Source: an uncultured Desulfobulbus sp. (lineage in GTDB: Bacteria; Desulfobacterota; Desulfobulbia; Desulfobulbales; Desulfobulbaceae). Taken from it: 64,000 bases of DNA. The position numbers and the translations under genes are program-made. The stretch's first letter is position 1. Each line of letters starts with the position of its first letter. The stretch covers positions 714,001 to 778,000 of the forward strand of contig NZ_OY762276.1 of the NCBI RefSeq assembly GCF_963665445.1, given 5' to 3'. Of this stretch, positions 17,694 through 26,036 are shown piece by piece. The notes under the pieces were generated by a model that had not been told where the DNA came from, made no database searches, and worked only from the letters and a program-made list of their open reading frames with translations.

Positions 17694-19199
17694 ATGGAAG
17701 AAAATTCAATTAGTTTGAGTGATATCAAAGCAATCCTTTTTCGGCGGAGATGGGGGCTGATCCTGCCGGCCTGTGTCGTGTTTTGGCTGGCCGTGGCTGC
17801 TGCCTTCATCTTGCCTTCCATATATCGCTCACAGGCGACCATCCTCATTGAAGAGCAGGAAATTCCCGTAAACCTGGTGCAGACGACTATCACCAGTTAT
17901 GCGGAACAGCGTCTGCAAAACATCTATCAGCGTATTGTCAGCACGCCGAACCTCCTTGAAATTATAAAGAAATTTCATCTGTATCAAGCGCTGTTCGAGA
18001 AGATGCCGGAAGATGAGATTGCGGCGAAGATGAAGAAAGACATCACCCTGGACTTTGTGAAAGCGGATGTAGTGGATCCTAAAACCGGTCGACCTTCAAC
18101 GGCCACGATCGCCTTCACTGTTGCCTATCAAAGTAAGAACCCGGAGCAGGCGCAGAAGGTAACCTCTGCCCTGACCTCTTACTTTTTGGAAGAGAATCTG
18201 AAAGATCGGGCAAAAAAAGCCAGAACAGCCTCGGATTTTCTTCAGGACGAGGTGAATCGGGTCAAGGAAAGCATGGCGAAAAGCGATGCCGATATTGCCA
18301 AGTTCAAGGAAGAACATTTCAACGAGCTGCCGGAATTGCTGCAGGTCAATATGCAAAGCCTGCAGAATGCGGAAGCCTATAACGATCGGCTCACCGAACA
18401 GATGCGTACTTTGCGGGAGCGGGAAGGGTATCTGGAGACGCAGATCGCGGGTATTCCCAAAAAGGCCATGGAGCACAATCGGTTGGAGGAGCTGCAGCTG
18501 AAGCTGGCCAATCTGAAAACCCGTTATACCGACCAGTATCCCGATGTTATCGCGGTGAAAGCGGAAATTCAAAAGTTACTTGCCGGTGGTGGCGCAGTCT
18601 CGGGGGCAACGAACGATAATCCTGCCTATATTACCCTTTCCTCGCAGTTGGCAAGCACCCGGGCCGAGGTTGAATCGCTCAAACGTCAGATGGCGGAGAA
18701 TGAGGCCAAATCGGTGAAATATCGCGCACTCATCGATGCCACCCCTCGCGTTGAGGAGTCGTATAAGGGCATGCTGAACGAGCGAGATAACCAACTGCAC
18801 AAATATAATGAGTTGATGCAGAAACTCATGGAAGCACAGGTGGCACAGGGGCTGGAAAAAGACCAGTACGGTGAGCGTTTTACCGTGGTCGAGCCGCCGC
18901 AGTTTCCGGATAAACCCATCAAACCCAATCGTATGGCAATTGTGCTTATCGGGATTGTGCTGGGGATGGGCGCCGGTGTCGGTATGGTGGCGCTGATGGA
19001 GTTCAGCGACCAAACCGTACGCGCCGTTGATGCGTTGGAACAGGCAACTTCGTTTCCGGTGTTGACAGTCATTCCGGAAATTTTACATGAAAAGGAGCGC
19101 CGGCGAATACGGGTTGCCAACATGTTGCAAATTGTCGGTTTGGCAATCCTGGCTATGCTCGCGTTAGCCGCTCTGGTTGTCCTGCGGTCTGTGGGATAA
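17694..19199 (+). CDS. Wzz-type polysaccharide chain-length determinant (exosortase-locus type)
   Basis: The 501-residue product has a membrane segment near residues 17-40 (LILPACVVFWLAVAAAFIL), a long periplasmic region with coiled-coil heptads around residues 185-370, and C-terminal membrane segments around 420-440 and 475-497. The first periplasmic motif YRSQATILIEEQEIP is typical of Wzz/GumC polysaccharide co-polymerases, which set polymer length with a tyrosine kinase partner. The ATG at 17694 gives the usual short cytoplasmic lead; an in-frame start at 17631 would add 21 unlikely residues. The kinase gene follows after 45 bp. Confidence 0.88.
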   Translation: MEENSISLSDIKAILFRRRWGLILPACVVFWLAVAAAFILPSIYRSQATILIEEQEIPVNLVQTTITSYAEQRLQNIYQRIVSTPNLLEIIKKFHLYQALFEKMPEDEIAAKMKKDITLDFVKADVVDPKTGRPSTATIAFTVAYQSKNPEQAQKVTSALTSYFLEENLKDRAKKARTASDFLQDEVNRVKESMAKSDADIAKFKEEHFNELPELLQVNMQSLQNAEAYNDRLTEQMRTLREREGYLETQIAGIPKKAMEHNRLEELQLKLANLKTRYTDQYPDVIAVKAEIQKLLAGGGAVSGATNDNPAYITLSSQLASTRAEVESLKRQMAENEAKSVKYRALIDATPRVEESYKGMLNERDNQLHKYNELMQKLMEAQVAQGLEKDQYGERFTVVEPPQFPDKPIKPNRMAIVLIGIVLGMGAGVGMVALMEFSDQTVRAVDALEQATSFPVLTVIPEILHEKERRRIRVANMLQIVGLAILAMLALAALVVLRSVG

Positions 19200-19244
19200 A
19201 CTGATCGATTATAGAGAAACCACATAGAGATTGAGGGACAGAGA

Positions 19245-20057
19245 GTGAGTTCGATGAATTTACGCAAGGCGCTAGACAAGGCTCAACAGGAACGGGAAGA
19301 GGCCTTGTCCAGCGGAGAAAAGGAACGCGCAGGCGGCAGCCTCTCATTTCGCAAAGAAGTGGAGAGCCGCGAGTGGCAACCGCCGGTCTATGATCAGTCC
19401 TCCCGAGTGCAGTTGAATCTGCAGGCACTGGACGAGAATAAATGTGTGTGCATTAACGCCAATGCGGCGGAGCTTGATGCCTATAAGGTTTTGCGGGCAC
19501 AGATAATGCAAAAAACCAGGGAAAAGGGCTGGAATACGCTGATGATTACCAGCGCCCAGCCAAGTGAGGGGAAAACCCTGACCGCGATCAACCTCTCGAT
19601 TACCCTGGCAAAAGAGTTCAACCAAACCGTTTTGTTGGTGGACTGCGATTTGAAAAAACAGGATGTGCACCGGCGTTTTGGCTATGAGTCGGAAAAAGGG
19701 CTGGGAGATTATCTACGCAACGAAGCTGTGCTCGAGGAGATTATCACCTGGCCGGGTATCGAGAAGATGACTTTGATTTCCGGCGGCCAGACCATGGAGT
19801 ATTCCACGGAATTGCTGGGCTCGCCGCAGATGAAGAATTTGGTTGCGGAAATGAAGCATCGTTATCCGGACCGATTTATCATTTTTGATCTGCCCAGCAT
19901 TCTTGATGGCGCCGATGCCATTACCTTTGCGCCATTGGTGGATGGCATAATTATGGTGACCCAGGTTGGACGCAATTCGGTGAAGGAAATCAATAAGGCG
20001 CTGGGGTTGTTTCCCCAGGAAAAGCTGCTTGGCTTTGTATTGAATCGGCAGCGGTGA
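19245..20057 (+). CDS. bacterial tyrosine kinase (BY-kinase/CpsD-CapB type) of the EPS locus
   Basis: The 270-residue product has Walker A TSAQPSEGKTLTAINLS, the Walker A' strand TVLLVDCDLKKQDVHRRF, and a Walker B-like RFIIFDLPS. It is a cytoplasmic autokinase that works with the Wzz-type protein encoded just before it. The C-terminus (KLLGFVLNRQR) has no Tyr cluster, so it resembles the exosortase-linked subgroup rather than E. coli Wzc. Start may be GTG 19245 or ATG 19254. The opposing phosphatase is probably the PHP domain encoded at 21623-23530, beyond the IS insertion. Confidence 0.85.
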   Translation: MSSMNLRKALDKAQQEREEALSSGEKERAGGSLSFRKEVESREWQPPVYDQSSRVQLNLQALDENKCVCINANAAELDAYKVLRAQIMQKTREKGWNTLMITSAQPSEGKTLTAINLSITLAKEFNQTVLLVDCDLKKQDVHRRFGYESEKGLGDYLRNEAVLEEIITWPGIEKMTLISGGQTMEYSTELLGSPQMKNLVAEMKHRYPDRFIIFDLPSILDGADAITFAPLVDGIIMVTQVGRNSVKEINKALGLFPQEKLLGFVLNRQR

Positions 20058-20106
20058 TCAGTCGGGATGCGATCGTTTGCGCATGAAAAGGTTTCCGCCC
20101 CCGGCC

Positions 20107-20119
20107 GTCATCCCGAACG
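20107..20119. repeat. left part of a family-1 palindrome split by the IS110 element
   Basis: GTCATCCCGAACG ends abruptly where the IS starts. The expected continuation, ATGTGAGGGATCTC, is found at 21334 on the far side of the IS. Confidence 0.75.
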
Positions 20120-20137
20120 TAGATACCGTCTTAGAGG

Positions 20138-21124
20138 TCAACTGATTTTTGCATAATCCGCCTGGTAGTGCATACGGGTTTTTAGTACTCCAAAACAAAG
20201 ATGAACGAGCTTGCGCATCGCTGCTCCAATCGCGGCCATTTTAGCTTTACCCTTTGCCAGAAGTCGATCATAGACCGCCTTGACGTGAGGATTATATTTG
20301 GTCGCGACAACAGCCGCCATATACAGCACGGCCCGGATTCTAGCCGGTCCGACTTTTGATAATCGGGCTCTTCCCCGGATGGATGATCCGGATTGCCGTT
20401 CAACTGGAACCAAGCCCAGATAGGCTGCAAGTTGCTCTGCCGAATCAAAACGATAGCTGTGAACGATAGCGAGCAAATTACTTCCAGTCTGCGGCCCCAC
20501 GGCAGGGATGCTGGTCAAGAGTTCCATGTCGCGTCGCAGGTCGGGATGGCGGTCGATATGGTCGTCGATTTCCTGCTGTAGTTTGGCAAGTTGCGTGCGC
20601 AGAAATTCGATGGAGTCGTCGATGGACTGACGGATAAATATCGGGATCTCCGTTGCGTCGGCTTTTTCTAGTCGGTTGAGCTCTCTTTGCAAGTCTAGAG
20701 CAACAGCCTCCCGGCGAGCCAAAAGCGCCCGCAATACACGGGCCTCTAGAGTGGGAGGTTGCCAGGCTGCTGGTTTGAGTAGGGCGCCATAACGCGCGAG
20801 GACAAAACTATCCACACCGTCGGTTTTGGTTCGTACTGCCAACCCACGCCCGAAATTCTTCACCTGGGCGGGGTTGGCGATAGAAACCGTTACTCCAGCC
20901 TCGACCAGGGTCAGCGCGACCTGCTCGTGATACACGCCGGTGCCTTCCATGACGGCATGGAGTTGGGTGGGGCAAACCCCTTTTTTATCCAGCCATTCCA
21001 AAAGGTTGGCAAAGCCAGCCTTAGTGTTCGCAACGGACTTGGACTTTTTCTTCAAACTGTCGGGGTCGAGCAACAGGCAACAGTCGAGCTTGGCTTTGGC
21101 GATATCGATTCCGAGATAGAACAT
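20138..21124 (-). CDS. IS110-family transposase (bridge-RNA recombinase)
   Basis: The protein has the RuvC-like DEDD domain at the N-terminus (Asp in YLGIDIAKAK, Glu in AVMEGTGVYH, and KTDGVDSFVLARY) and the C-terminal Tnp domain with the IPAVGPQTGSNLLA helix-hairpin-helix and the conserved Ser in ERQSGSSIRG. These recombinases use both centres and, in studied members, a structured RNA from the IS end that pairs with target and donor DNA. The ATG at 21124 (MFYLGIDIAK) fits family starts; an ATG at 21139 is also in frame. The gene appears intact at about 328 residues. Confidence 0.92.
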   Translation of the reverse strand: MFYLGIDIAKAKLDCCLLLDPDSLKKKSKSVANTKAGFANLLEWLDKKGVCPTQLHAVMEGTGVYHEQVALTLVEAGVTVSIANPAQVKNFGRGLAVRTKTDGVDSFVLARYGALLKPAAWQPPTLEARVLRALLARREAVALDLQRELNRLEKADATEIPIFIRQSIDDSIEFLRTQLAKLQQEIDDHIDRHPDLRRDMELLTSIPAVGPQTGSNLLAIVHSYRFDSAEQLAAYLGLVPVERQSGSSIRGRARLSKVGPARIRAVLYMAAVVATKYNPHVKAVYDRLLAKGKAKMAAIGAAMRKLVHLCFGVLKTRMHYQADYAKIS

Positions 21125-21154
21125 GATTAAAAAAAACATTTTAAATTAACCAAC

Positions 21155-21332
21155 TTCGCCCACTTGCCTTGTGCATGCAGGGTTGTCCCCTTGGCTACCG
21201 TCCAGTGTCCGAGCTGGCGAGGAAGCGAGACAGAGGGCTTGATCTGCGTTTCAAGGTCTAAGCCTTATGTGAGGGAACAAGCTCACCCTGTCTCGATGTG
21301 ATAGGAGCTACCTACCACAAAAAACAAGATAC
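21155..21332 (-). ncRNA. candidate bridge RNA of the IS110 element
   Basis: Read on the - strand, the 5' noncoding end folds into two stem-loops. The first is closed by CGAGACAG/CTGTCTCG (+ strand 21288-21295 and 21226-21233). Its loop holds CCCTCACAT (21267-21275), identical to the target palindrome flank, then GAAACG (21247-21252), close to the other flank CGAACG. The second is closed by TCGCC/GGCGA and holds GACGGTA (21196-21202), identical to the element's own far end (20124-20130), then CAAG, which also occurs in the reverse complement of the near end. Two loops with target guides first and donor guides second is the known bridge RNA plan. Transcript ends are inferred. Confidence 0.65.
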
Positions 21333-21333
21333 A

Positions 21334-21500
21334 ATGTGAGGGATCTCGAAGTACGTCAGTTGAGATTTCTCCCTGCGGTCGAAATGACAGGGTAACTGGG
21401 GACTTGCTCGCCCTTTTGGGGAATCCCCGGGAGACAATCGTTTTTGCATGAAAGAGGTTTCCACCACTGCCGTCATCCCGAACGAATGTGAGGGATCTCA
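21334..21500. repeat. family-1 palindromes, including the right part of the IS110-split copy
   Basis: ATGTGAGGGATCTC (21334) followed 13 nt later by GAGATTTCTCCCTGC and GGTCGAAATGAC completes the copy split by the IS. A second arm, GTCATCCCGAACG with GAGGGATCTC, lies at about 21473-21500. The 35 bp before it resemble the 35 bp left of the IS (shared words ATCGTTT and GCATGAAA), so the two flanks are repeats of one unit. Confidence 0.8.
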
Positions 21501-21622
21501 TGCCGTTTATAGAGTGCTTTCTGAAGCAACTATCACCCAAAGTCTGATCATAAATCTCATCCACGAGGATGCCTATGCCTCCCCATTTAACCATGTTCAC
21601 TCGAGCTGTTTGCTGATTCAAT

Positions 21623-23530
21623 ATGTACGAAAAATTTTACGGCCTCAAAGAAAAGCCCTTCAAACTCATCCCCAATCCTCAATTCCTCTACCTGAGTAAA
21701 AAACACCAAAACGCGTTAACCTACCTGGAGTACGGTCTTGCGGAAGGTTCGGGCTTTATCCTCCTCACCGGAGAAATCGGTTCCGGAAAAACGACGACCA
21801 TTCGCCATATCCTCAATCGTCTTGAAGGAGATCTGGAAGTCGGGGTCATCTCCAACACCAATGTGGACTCGGATGAGCTTATCAATCTCGTTGCCCACGA
21901 ATTTGGTATTGAAGGGAATTTTGCGAATAAAGCCAAAGCATTGGACGCTGTTTTCCACCATTTTATCGCACGCTATGCCAAAGGAAAGCGTGTATTATTA
22001 GTCATCGACGAGGCACAAAACCTTTCCATTCAGGCACTTGAAGAAGTGAGAATGCTCTCCAATTTGCAGACGGACGAGCAGGCGCTTTTACAAATAATGT
22101 TGATCGGCCAGCCGGAGTTGCGGAGGAAACTACAACTTCCTGAATTGACGCAGCTTTCCCAGCGCGTAGCCGTTTATTATCATCTCGGTGCGTTGGAGCG
22201 CGAAGAACTCGAAGAATACCTGGCTTATCGTTTGGAAAAAGTGGGCGGAAAACTCGAGATTTTTGCACCATCGACTTTCGATAGAATCTATGAGGCCTCT
22301 GGCGGCATTCCACGCATCATCAACCTAATCTGTGATACGGCCCTGGTGTATGGCTATGCAGAATCGATTCCGCAAATCAATGATGACATTATTAGTCAGG
22401 TCATCCGCGATAAAGAAGGGTTTGGATTAGTCCCTTCAGAAAAATCTGCAGTCGTTGGTGAGAACAGGGAGCTTTTCGTTGATCAGCAGCGCAAGATTTT
22501 TGACCTCGAACAGCGATTAGAAGATTTACGGCGTCAGTTTGAGCAGTTGATGTTGGTGGTGGCTGGGGGCAATAATCGGGTCAATGAGCGCTTAATTATC
22601 GAACTCATGGCAGCAGTGCAGCAGGGGGACAGCATAAAGGAGAAAGCTGCACCTCATGTATCGCCCGTCGAAGAAAAGAAATCTTCAAGCCGGTTGTTTT
22701 CCGGCTGGAAATCGAAAGAGAAAAAACAGGCAACTGTACCTGCAGATATTCGAGGAGGACAGTCTGCAGGTGAAAACGCAGTTGAAGGGCAAAAAGGTAT
22801 TCGCACGATCGTCGGGGACGTCGAGTTGTCCATGATCGACCTTCACTGTCATATCTTGCCGGATATTGATGACGGTGCCAAAAATTTCGAAGAAGCCGTC
22901 GAAATGGCGCGGTTGGCCGCTGCCGACGGAATAGCCGCCATTGTGGCGACGCCCCATCTGAAAGATACGCTGTACAAACCGGCTGAGATCAGTCGGCGGG
23001 TATCGTGGTTGAATCATTTGTTGCGCCAGGAAGGGATCGCTTTAACCATCATGCCCGGCGCCGAGGTTTCAACATTGTTTACTCCTGAGCAAGCCCGGGG
23101 ATTTACCATCAATGATACCGAATATGTGCTCATCGAATTCCCGCTTACTCACTTGCCCAACAATGCCGGAGATGTTCTCGCGCAGTTTATTGAAGCTGGC
23201 TACAAACCGGTTATTGCCCATCCCGAACGAAATCCGACGGTAATCGGGCGACCTGAAGTGTTGAAAAAGGTGCTGCGCAACGACTGTTACGTGCAGGTGA
23301 CTGCTGGAAGTGTGATCGGCGAATTCGGCAAAGATGTGCAGCAATGTAGTCATCAACTGCTGCGTTCCGGCCTGGTTGATGTGATTGCATCCGATGCCCA
23401 TTCTTCGCTGTACCGTAAGCCTCTTCTGGCAGACGGGGTAAAGTGCGCTGCGGAGATTATCGGTGCAGAGGCTGCGCAAAGGATGGTCTTTGCCACACCT
23501 GCCAAAATTATTTCCGGGTTGGCGTTGTAA
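21623..23530 (+). CDS. ExeA-like AAA ATPase fused to a CpsB/YwqE-type PHP tyrosine phosphatase
   Basis: Residues 1-270 are the ATPase found with exosortase/EPS loci: FYGLKEKPFKLIPNP start, Walker A GEIGSGKTT at 50-57, Walker B VLLVIDEAQNL near 130, and an arginine-rich sensor region ending GGIPRIINLICD. Residues about 290-400 are a variable, partly coiled-coil linker. Residues 404-635 are a full PHP phosphatase with metal ligands in DLHCHILPDIDDGA, ATPHL, PGAEVS, AHPERN and SDAHS. Such phosphatases dephosphorylate BY-kinases. The frame is continuous, so this is a real fusion unless the internal ATG at 22832 is also used. The kinase gene lies just upstream of the IS110 element. Confidence 0.87.
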   Translation: MYEKFYGLKEKPFKLIPNPQFLYLSKKHQNALTYLEYGLAEGSGFILLTGEIGSGKTTTIRHILNRLEGDLEVGVISNTNVDSDELINLVAHEFGIEGNFANKAKALDAVFHHFIARYAKGKRVLLVIDEAQNLSIQALEEVRMLSNLQTDEQALLQIMLIGQPELRRKLQLPELTQLSQRVAVYYHLGALEREELEEYLAYRLEKVGGKLEIFAPSTFDRIYEASGGIPRIINLICDTALVYGYAESIPQINDDIISQVIRDKEGFGLVPSEKSAVVGENRELFVDQQRKIFDLEQRLEDLRRQFEQLMLVVAGGNNRVNERLIIELMAAVQQGDSIKEKAAPHVSPVEEKKSSSRLFSGWKSKEKKQATVPADIRGGQSAGENAVEGQKGIRTIVGDVELSMIDLHCHILPDIDDGAKNFEEAVEMARLAAADGIAAIVATPHLKDTLYKPAEISRRVSWLNHLLRQEGIALTIMPGAEVSTLFTPEQARGFTINDTEYVLIEFPLTHLPNNAGDVLAQFIEAGYKPVIAHPERNPTVIGRPEVLKKVLRNDCYVQVTAGSVIGEFGKDVQQCSHQLLRSGLVDVIASDAHSSLYRKPLLADGVKCAAEIIGAEAAQRMVFATPAKIISGLAL

Positions 23531-23830
23531 TAGCCGATCTGCTTGCTGTTCGCTGAACTGCCAAGTCTGCCGGTTGGTCAATCAGCCGGTAATCTCCATC
23601 CGGAAGGACCAGATATTCATGATGGTGCAGCAATCGCAGGTTCAACAGTGGCAGGCAATGCAAGCAGAACACAACCATTGTTCACAATGTCACCGCCGAT
23701 CTGAAACGAACCCACCGTGCCGGTGTTTCTGCCGGTGGTTTCCGTCGGGGGGCTTCTGAGTCATTTCCACTGCGTTCGGTCTTGCTGCCACCGTTGGCCC
23801 GCTGGGCAGGGCTCTTTTCTATGATTATCA

Positions 23831-23945
23831 CCAAGCTCAGCTTGACGAGATGAGATCCTTTGGTCGAGATGACCTCGGGGTGTTGCTACGCTCCCTAGAA
23901 ATACCCCCCTCGCGATGTCATCCCGAACAAATGTGAGGGATCTCA
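23831..23945. repeat. family-1 palindromic arms
   Basis: Arms GGTCGAGATGACCTCGGGG and GTCATCCCGAACA/GAGGGATCTC match the pair at 17458-17557, including the intervening TGCTACGCTCCCTAGAAA. The rest of the gap from 23531 shows no credible gene. Confidence 0.75.
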
Positions 23946-23978
23946 AAATCAGATCCCTGAGCTGAGACCTAATAGTAA

Positions 23979-24240
23979 TGGAACCAGCGATCTACTTTCC
24001 ATCCAAAATTATCGGCGTAAAAGTCGACACTGTCAGCGGCTGAAATCCAACCACTGACCTCCTTTTTCTTCTCTCCTTCTTGAAGCCTGATGTATATTAG
24101 GCTGATTTTCTTCTGTTTTTTTCCTCTGCAATTTTTTTTGTTCTTGGTGTTCAGCAAGCACGTCTCTCGATATGTGGACATGCGAATGAAACGGACCACC
24201 TTTCCAGCGCCTGTTGCAAGCGAATTCTGTGTTAAGAAAT
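23979..24240 (+). mobile_element. decayed left end of an IS21-family element
   Basis: This stretch begins TGGAACCAGCGATC and follows, with scattered differences, the left end of the full IS at 34588 (TGGGGCCAGCGATC) through the terminal sites and into the start of the IS accessory gene. The accessory frame is broken by a missing base soon after its ATG (near 24205). No istA or istB follows, so only a stump remains. From 24241 to 24526 I see nothing definite. Confidence 0.75.
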
Positions 24241-24526
24241 TTCAAAAAAATTTTTTTCGAGGATTTAGCTCGGATGCATTGCCGCGCAATGCTTTTGCCT
24301 TTCTTAAAGGGAAGGAACATCAGTGAGTTAAATATTTTATACTTGTATATTTCAGTCTGGATAACATAAGCTTGAGTTGCCCAGTAAAAAATAATCAAAA
24401 TTTAACAGATTTTTGCAGTGAGAGTTTCTTGCTGGAAATGGGGGCAAAATCCCTGGAGGGCTGGAGGTCAAGCAGAGTGGAGTTCACCATTATGTGGTGC
24501 AATAAAGAACACTTGTTACCTGCAAT

Positions 24527-25149
24527 GTGCTTATGATCGGTTTGATGTATCTGATGTTTTTCATTGCCTATCTGCTGGTCTCACTGGCTGTTGTGGCATC
24601 GGTGGTGATCTGGGCCAAGAGGCGCGGCAGGAATTCCATTGTATGGGGAATTGGTGCTGTGTTGATTATGTACAATCTCGTTTTTTGGGATTGGATACCC
24701 TCAATAATTCAGCACGAGTACTACTGTCGCACTCAGGCAGGATTTTGGATCTATAAAACCTTGGATCAGTGGAAGGAAGAGAATCCTGGTGTTTATGAAA
24801 CGTTGGCGCGAAATGACTTCCGCGATAAAAAAAACTACCAAAATGTGATCACAGGGGGCAGGGGGGGAGAGTTGATGAAAGTTTTACTCAATTAAACAAA
24901 AGATTTGAGCTTGTTTCTCGCTATTCGCAAGAAAGTGTATGTGGAATATATACTGGAGTTGGAAAAATTCAAAGAACTCTTGTAGATCGTGGAAGTTGTG
25001 CTGTTTTAGGAAAATATATTGGCTCTAGTATTACCTCCGGTTCAGGTGAATTACGTTTTTGGAAGGTAAGAAAATGTAAATTCGATATTGAGAATGAAGA
25101 TAAATTTTGGAATTATTACCGTCAATTTAAAGGGAATAATCGATGGTAG
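24527..25149 (+). pseudogene. membrane accessory protein, frameshifted in a G7 run
   Basis: The first frame (24527-24895) codes two membrane segments (LMYLMFFIAYLLVSLAVVA and VWGIGAVLIMYNLVFW) then CRTQAGFWIYKTLDQWKEENP. It stops after GGRGGELMKVLLN. One frame over, an open stretch continues as GGRVDESFTQLNKRFELVS and ends GNNRW at 25147. The switch falls at seven Gs, 24861-24867. One more G would join both parts into about 207 residues. The stop overlaps the ATG of the next gene. Similar small membrane proteins lie before lipase-RTX genes, as I recall; an immunity-like or maturation role is a guess. A phase-variable gene or a sequencing slip are the alternatives. Confidence 0.7.
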
Positions 25150-25490
25150 CAAACGATAAGCTATTTTTATTGACTGAATTGGCTGAAGCATCCTATGCAA
25201 ATTTGCGAGGAGCAATTGATGACCAAGAAAGTTTTCGTGATTTATTAAAGAACGATTTAGGAGGAAACAGCCCTCTCCTTTCGTCCCCCCAAGCAGCCGA
25301 CCTTGCATCCCATTGGGAAGTAGCTGCTCATCAACCCGATACCCTTAGTGGTTTCTCCGCAACCCTTTTTCGTTCGTTGGACAATGAAGGTTACGTTCTT
25401 GCTTGCCGAGGTACAGCAAGCGGTTCTGATTATGCGGCTGATCTTGGAGATATCGTTCGTGATGGTATTGCCTTGTGTCCACGCAATTGA
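25143..25490 (+). pseudogene. truncated lipase-like head, fragment A
   Basis: The 115 codons encode the start of a class-3 lipase-like domain (LTELAEASYANL, then FSATLFRSLDNEGYVLACRGTASG) and stop before any GxSxG nucleophile. The intact relative at 26785 has matching features (FEALSFQRGNEIVISFAGTAT). The ATG overlaps the previous stop (ATGGTAG). The 3' part appears to have been replaced by the tail of another gene that begins within 10 bp. Confidence 0.65.
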
Positions 25491-25497
25491 GCTCTGA

Positions 25498-25812
25498 AAA
25501 GGGCTCCAGAGGATCATCCAGAAAGTGGAGCACGATACGCCTGACGAGTATGTCAAAGGTACTTGGGTGCGGATATGGAAACAAAAATGGCGGTATATCG
25601 ATGCTACGACGGGTGAGACCATTGTCAGTTACAACACTTTAGGAGCGGTAGGAGGATGGTTTGTACGCACTTTTTATAATGAGAGGGAGGCACCTCTCAT
25701 TTTTCAGGGATACTATGTCCCTCCAAACCGACCGGTGAATGTAGAGATGTTTCAAAAAATAGCCATCAATCGTATCGACCGCCCAAAACAAAACTTCGGT
25801 GAATCGAAATGA
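25498..25812 (+). pseudogene. C-terminal remnant of an accessory protein
   Basis: The frame is open from just after a stop at 25495; the first usable start is a GTG at 25525. The segment reads KGLQRIIQKVEHDTPDEYV, later GWFVRTFYNEREAPLIFQGYY and VPPNRPVNVEMFQK. The absence of a proper start and the join to a truncated lipase head suggest a gene tail left by recombination. I recognise no domain. It ends 4 bp into the next lipase head, as real accessory genes do here. Confidence 0.55.
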
Positions 25813-26036
25813 CTTTTATAAATAATACCTATATTAACGCTTTGCTGGCCGACTCATGCTATGTCCATAATCTTTCTGGATTGTCCAGCAACGAATTGAT
25901 CACCGCACTTACTCCTCGCATGACGCCGGCCTTAGCAAAATTCACAGGTAACAACTTCACCGTGGCGAGCCAACCTCCTGAGTGTGCTTCAGAATTTTCT
26001 GCCACGGTCAGTAAGGGGGCTAAAAACGTTGGGTAA
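25809..26036 (+). pseudogene. truncated lipase-like head, fragment B
   Basis: The 75 codons start MTFINNTYINALLADSCYV and include LTPRMTPALAKF and NNFTVASQPP, the opening of a lipase-type RTX protein as I recall it. The frame ends in SKGAKNVG before any catalytic motif. It differs in sequence from fragment A and from the head of the intact protein, so three distinct heads are present. Its stop shares a base with the next gene's ATG. Confidence 0.6.

Larger units (their letters stand above)
20120..21332 (-). mobile_element. IS110-family insertion sequence inside a family-1 palindrome
   Basis: The element of about 1.21 kb carries one transposase gene on the - strand, about 190 nt of noncoding DNA on its 5' side and only about 18 nt on its 3' side, the layout of the IS110 group (not IS1111). 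It has no long terminal inverted repeats; a short GTATCT word occurs at both ends. Ends were set from the split palindrome: GTCATCCCGAACG stops at 20119 and ATGTGAGGGATCTC resumes at 21334. Boundaries may be off by 1-3 bp because the crossover dinucleotide is ambiguous. Confidence 0.85.

Noticed and set aside
23531..23760. Possible small gene after the ATPase-phosphatase (Cys/His-rich forward frame)
   Set aside because: The frame begins inside the upstream gene, has no ribosome site near a start codon, and the Cys/His pattern matches no motif I can name.
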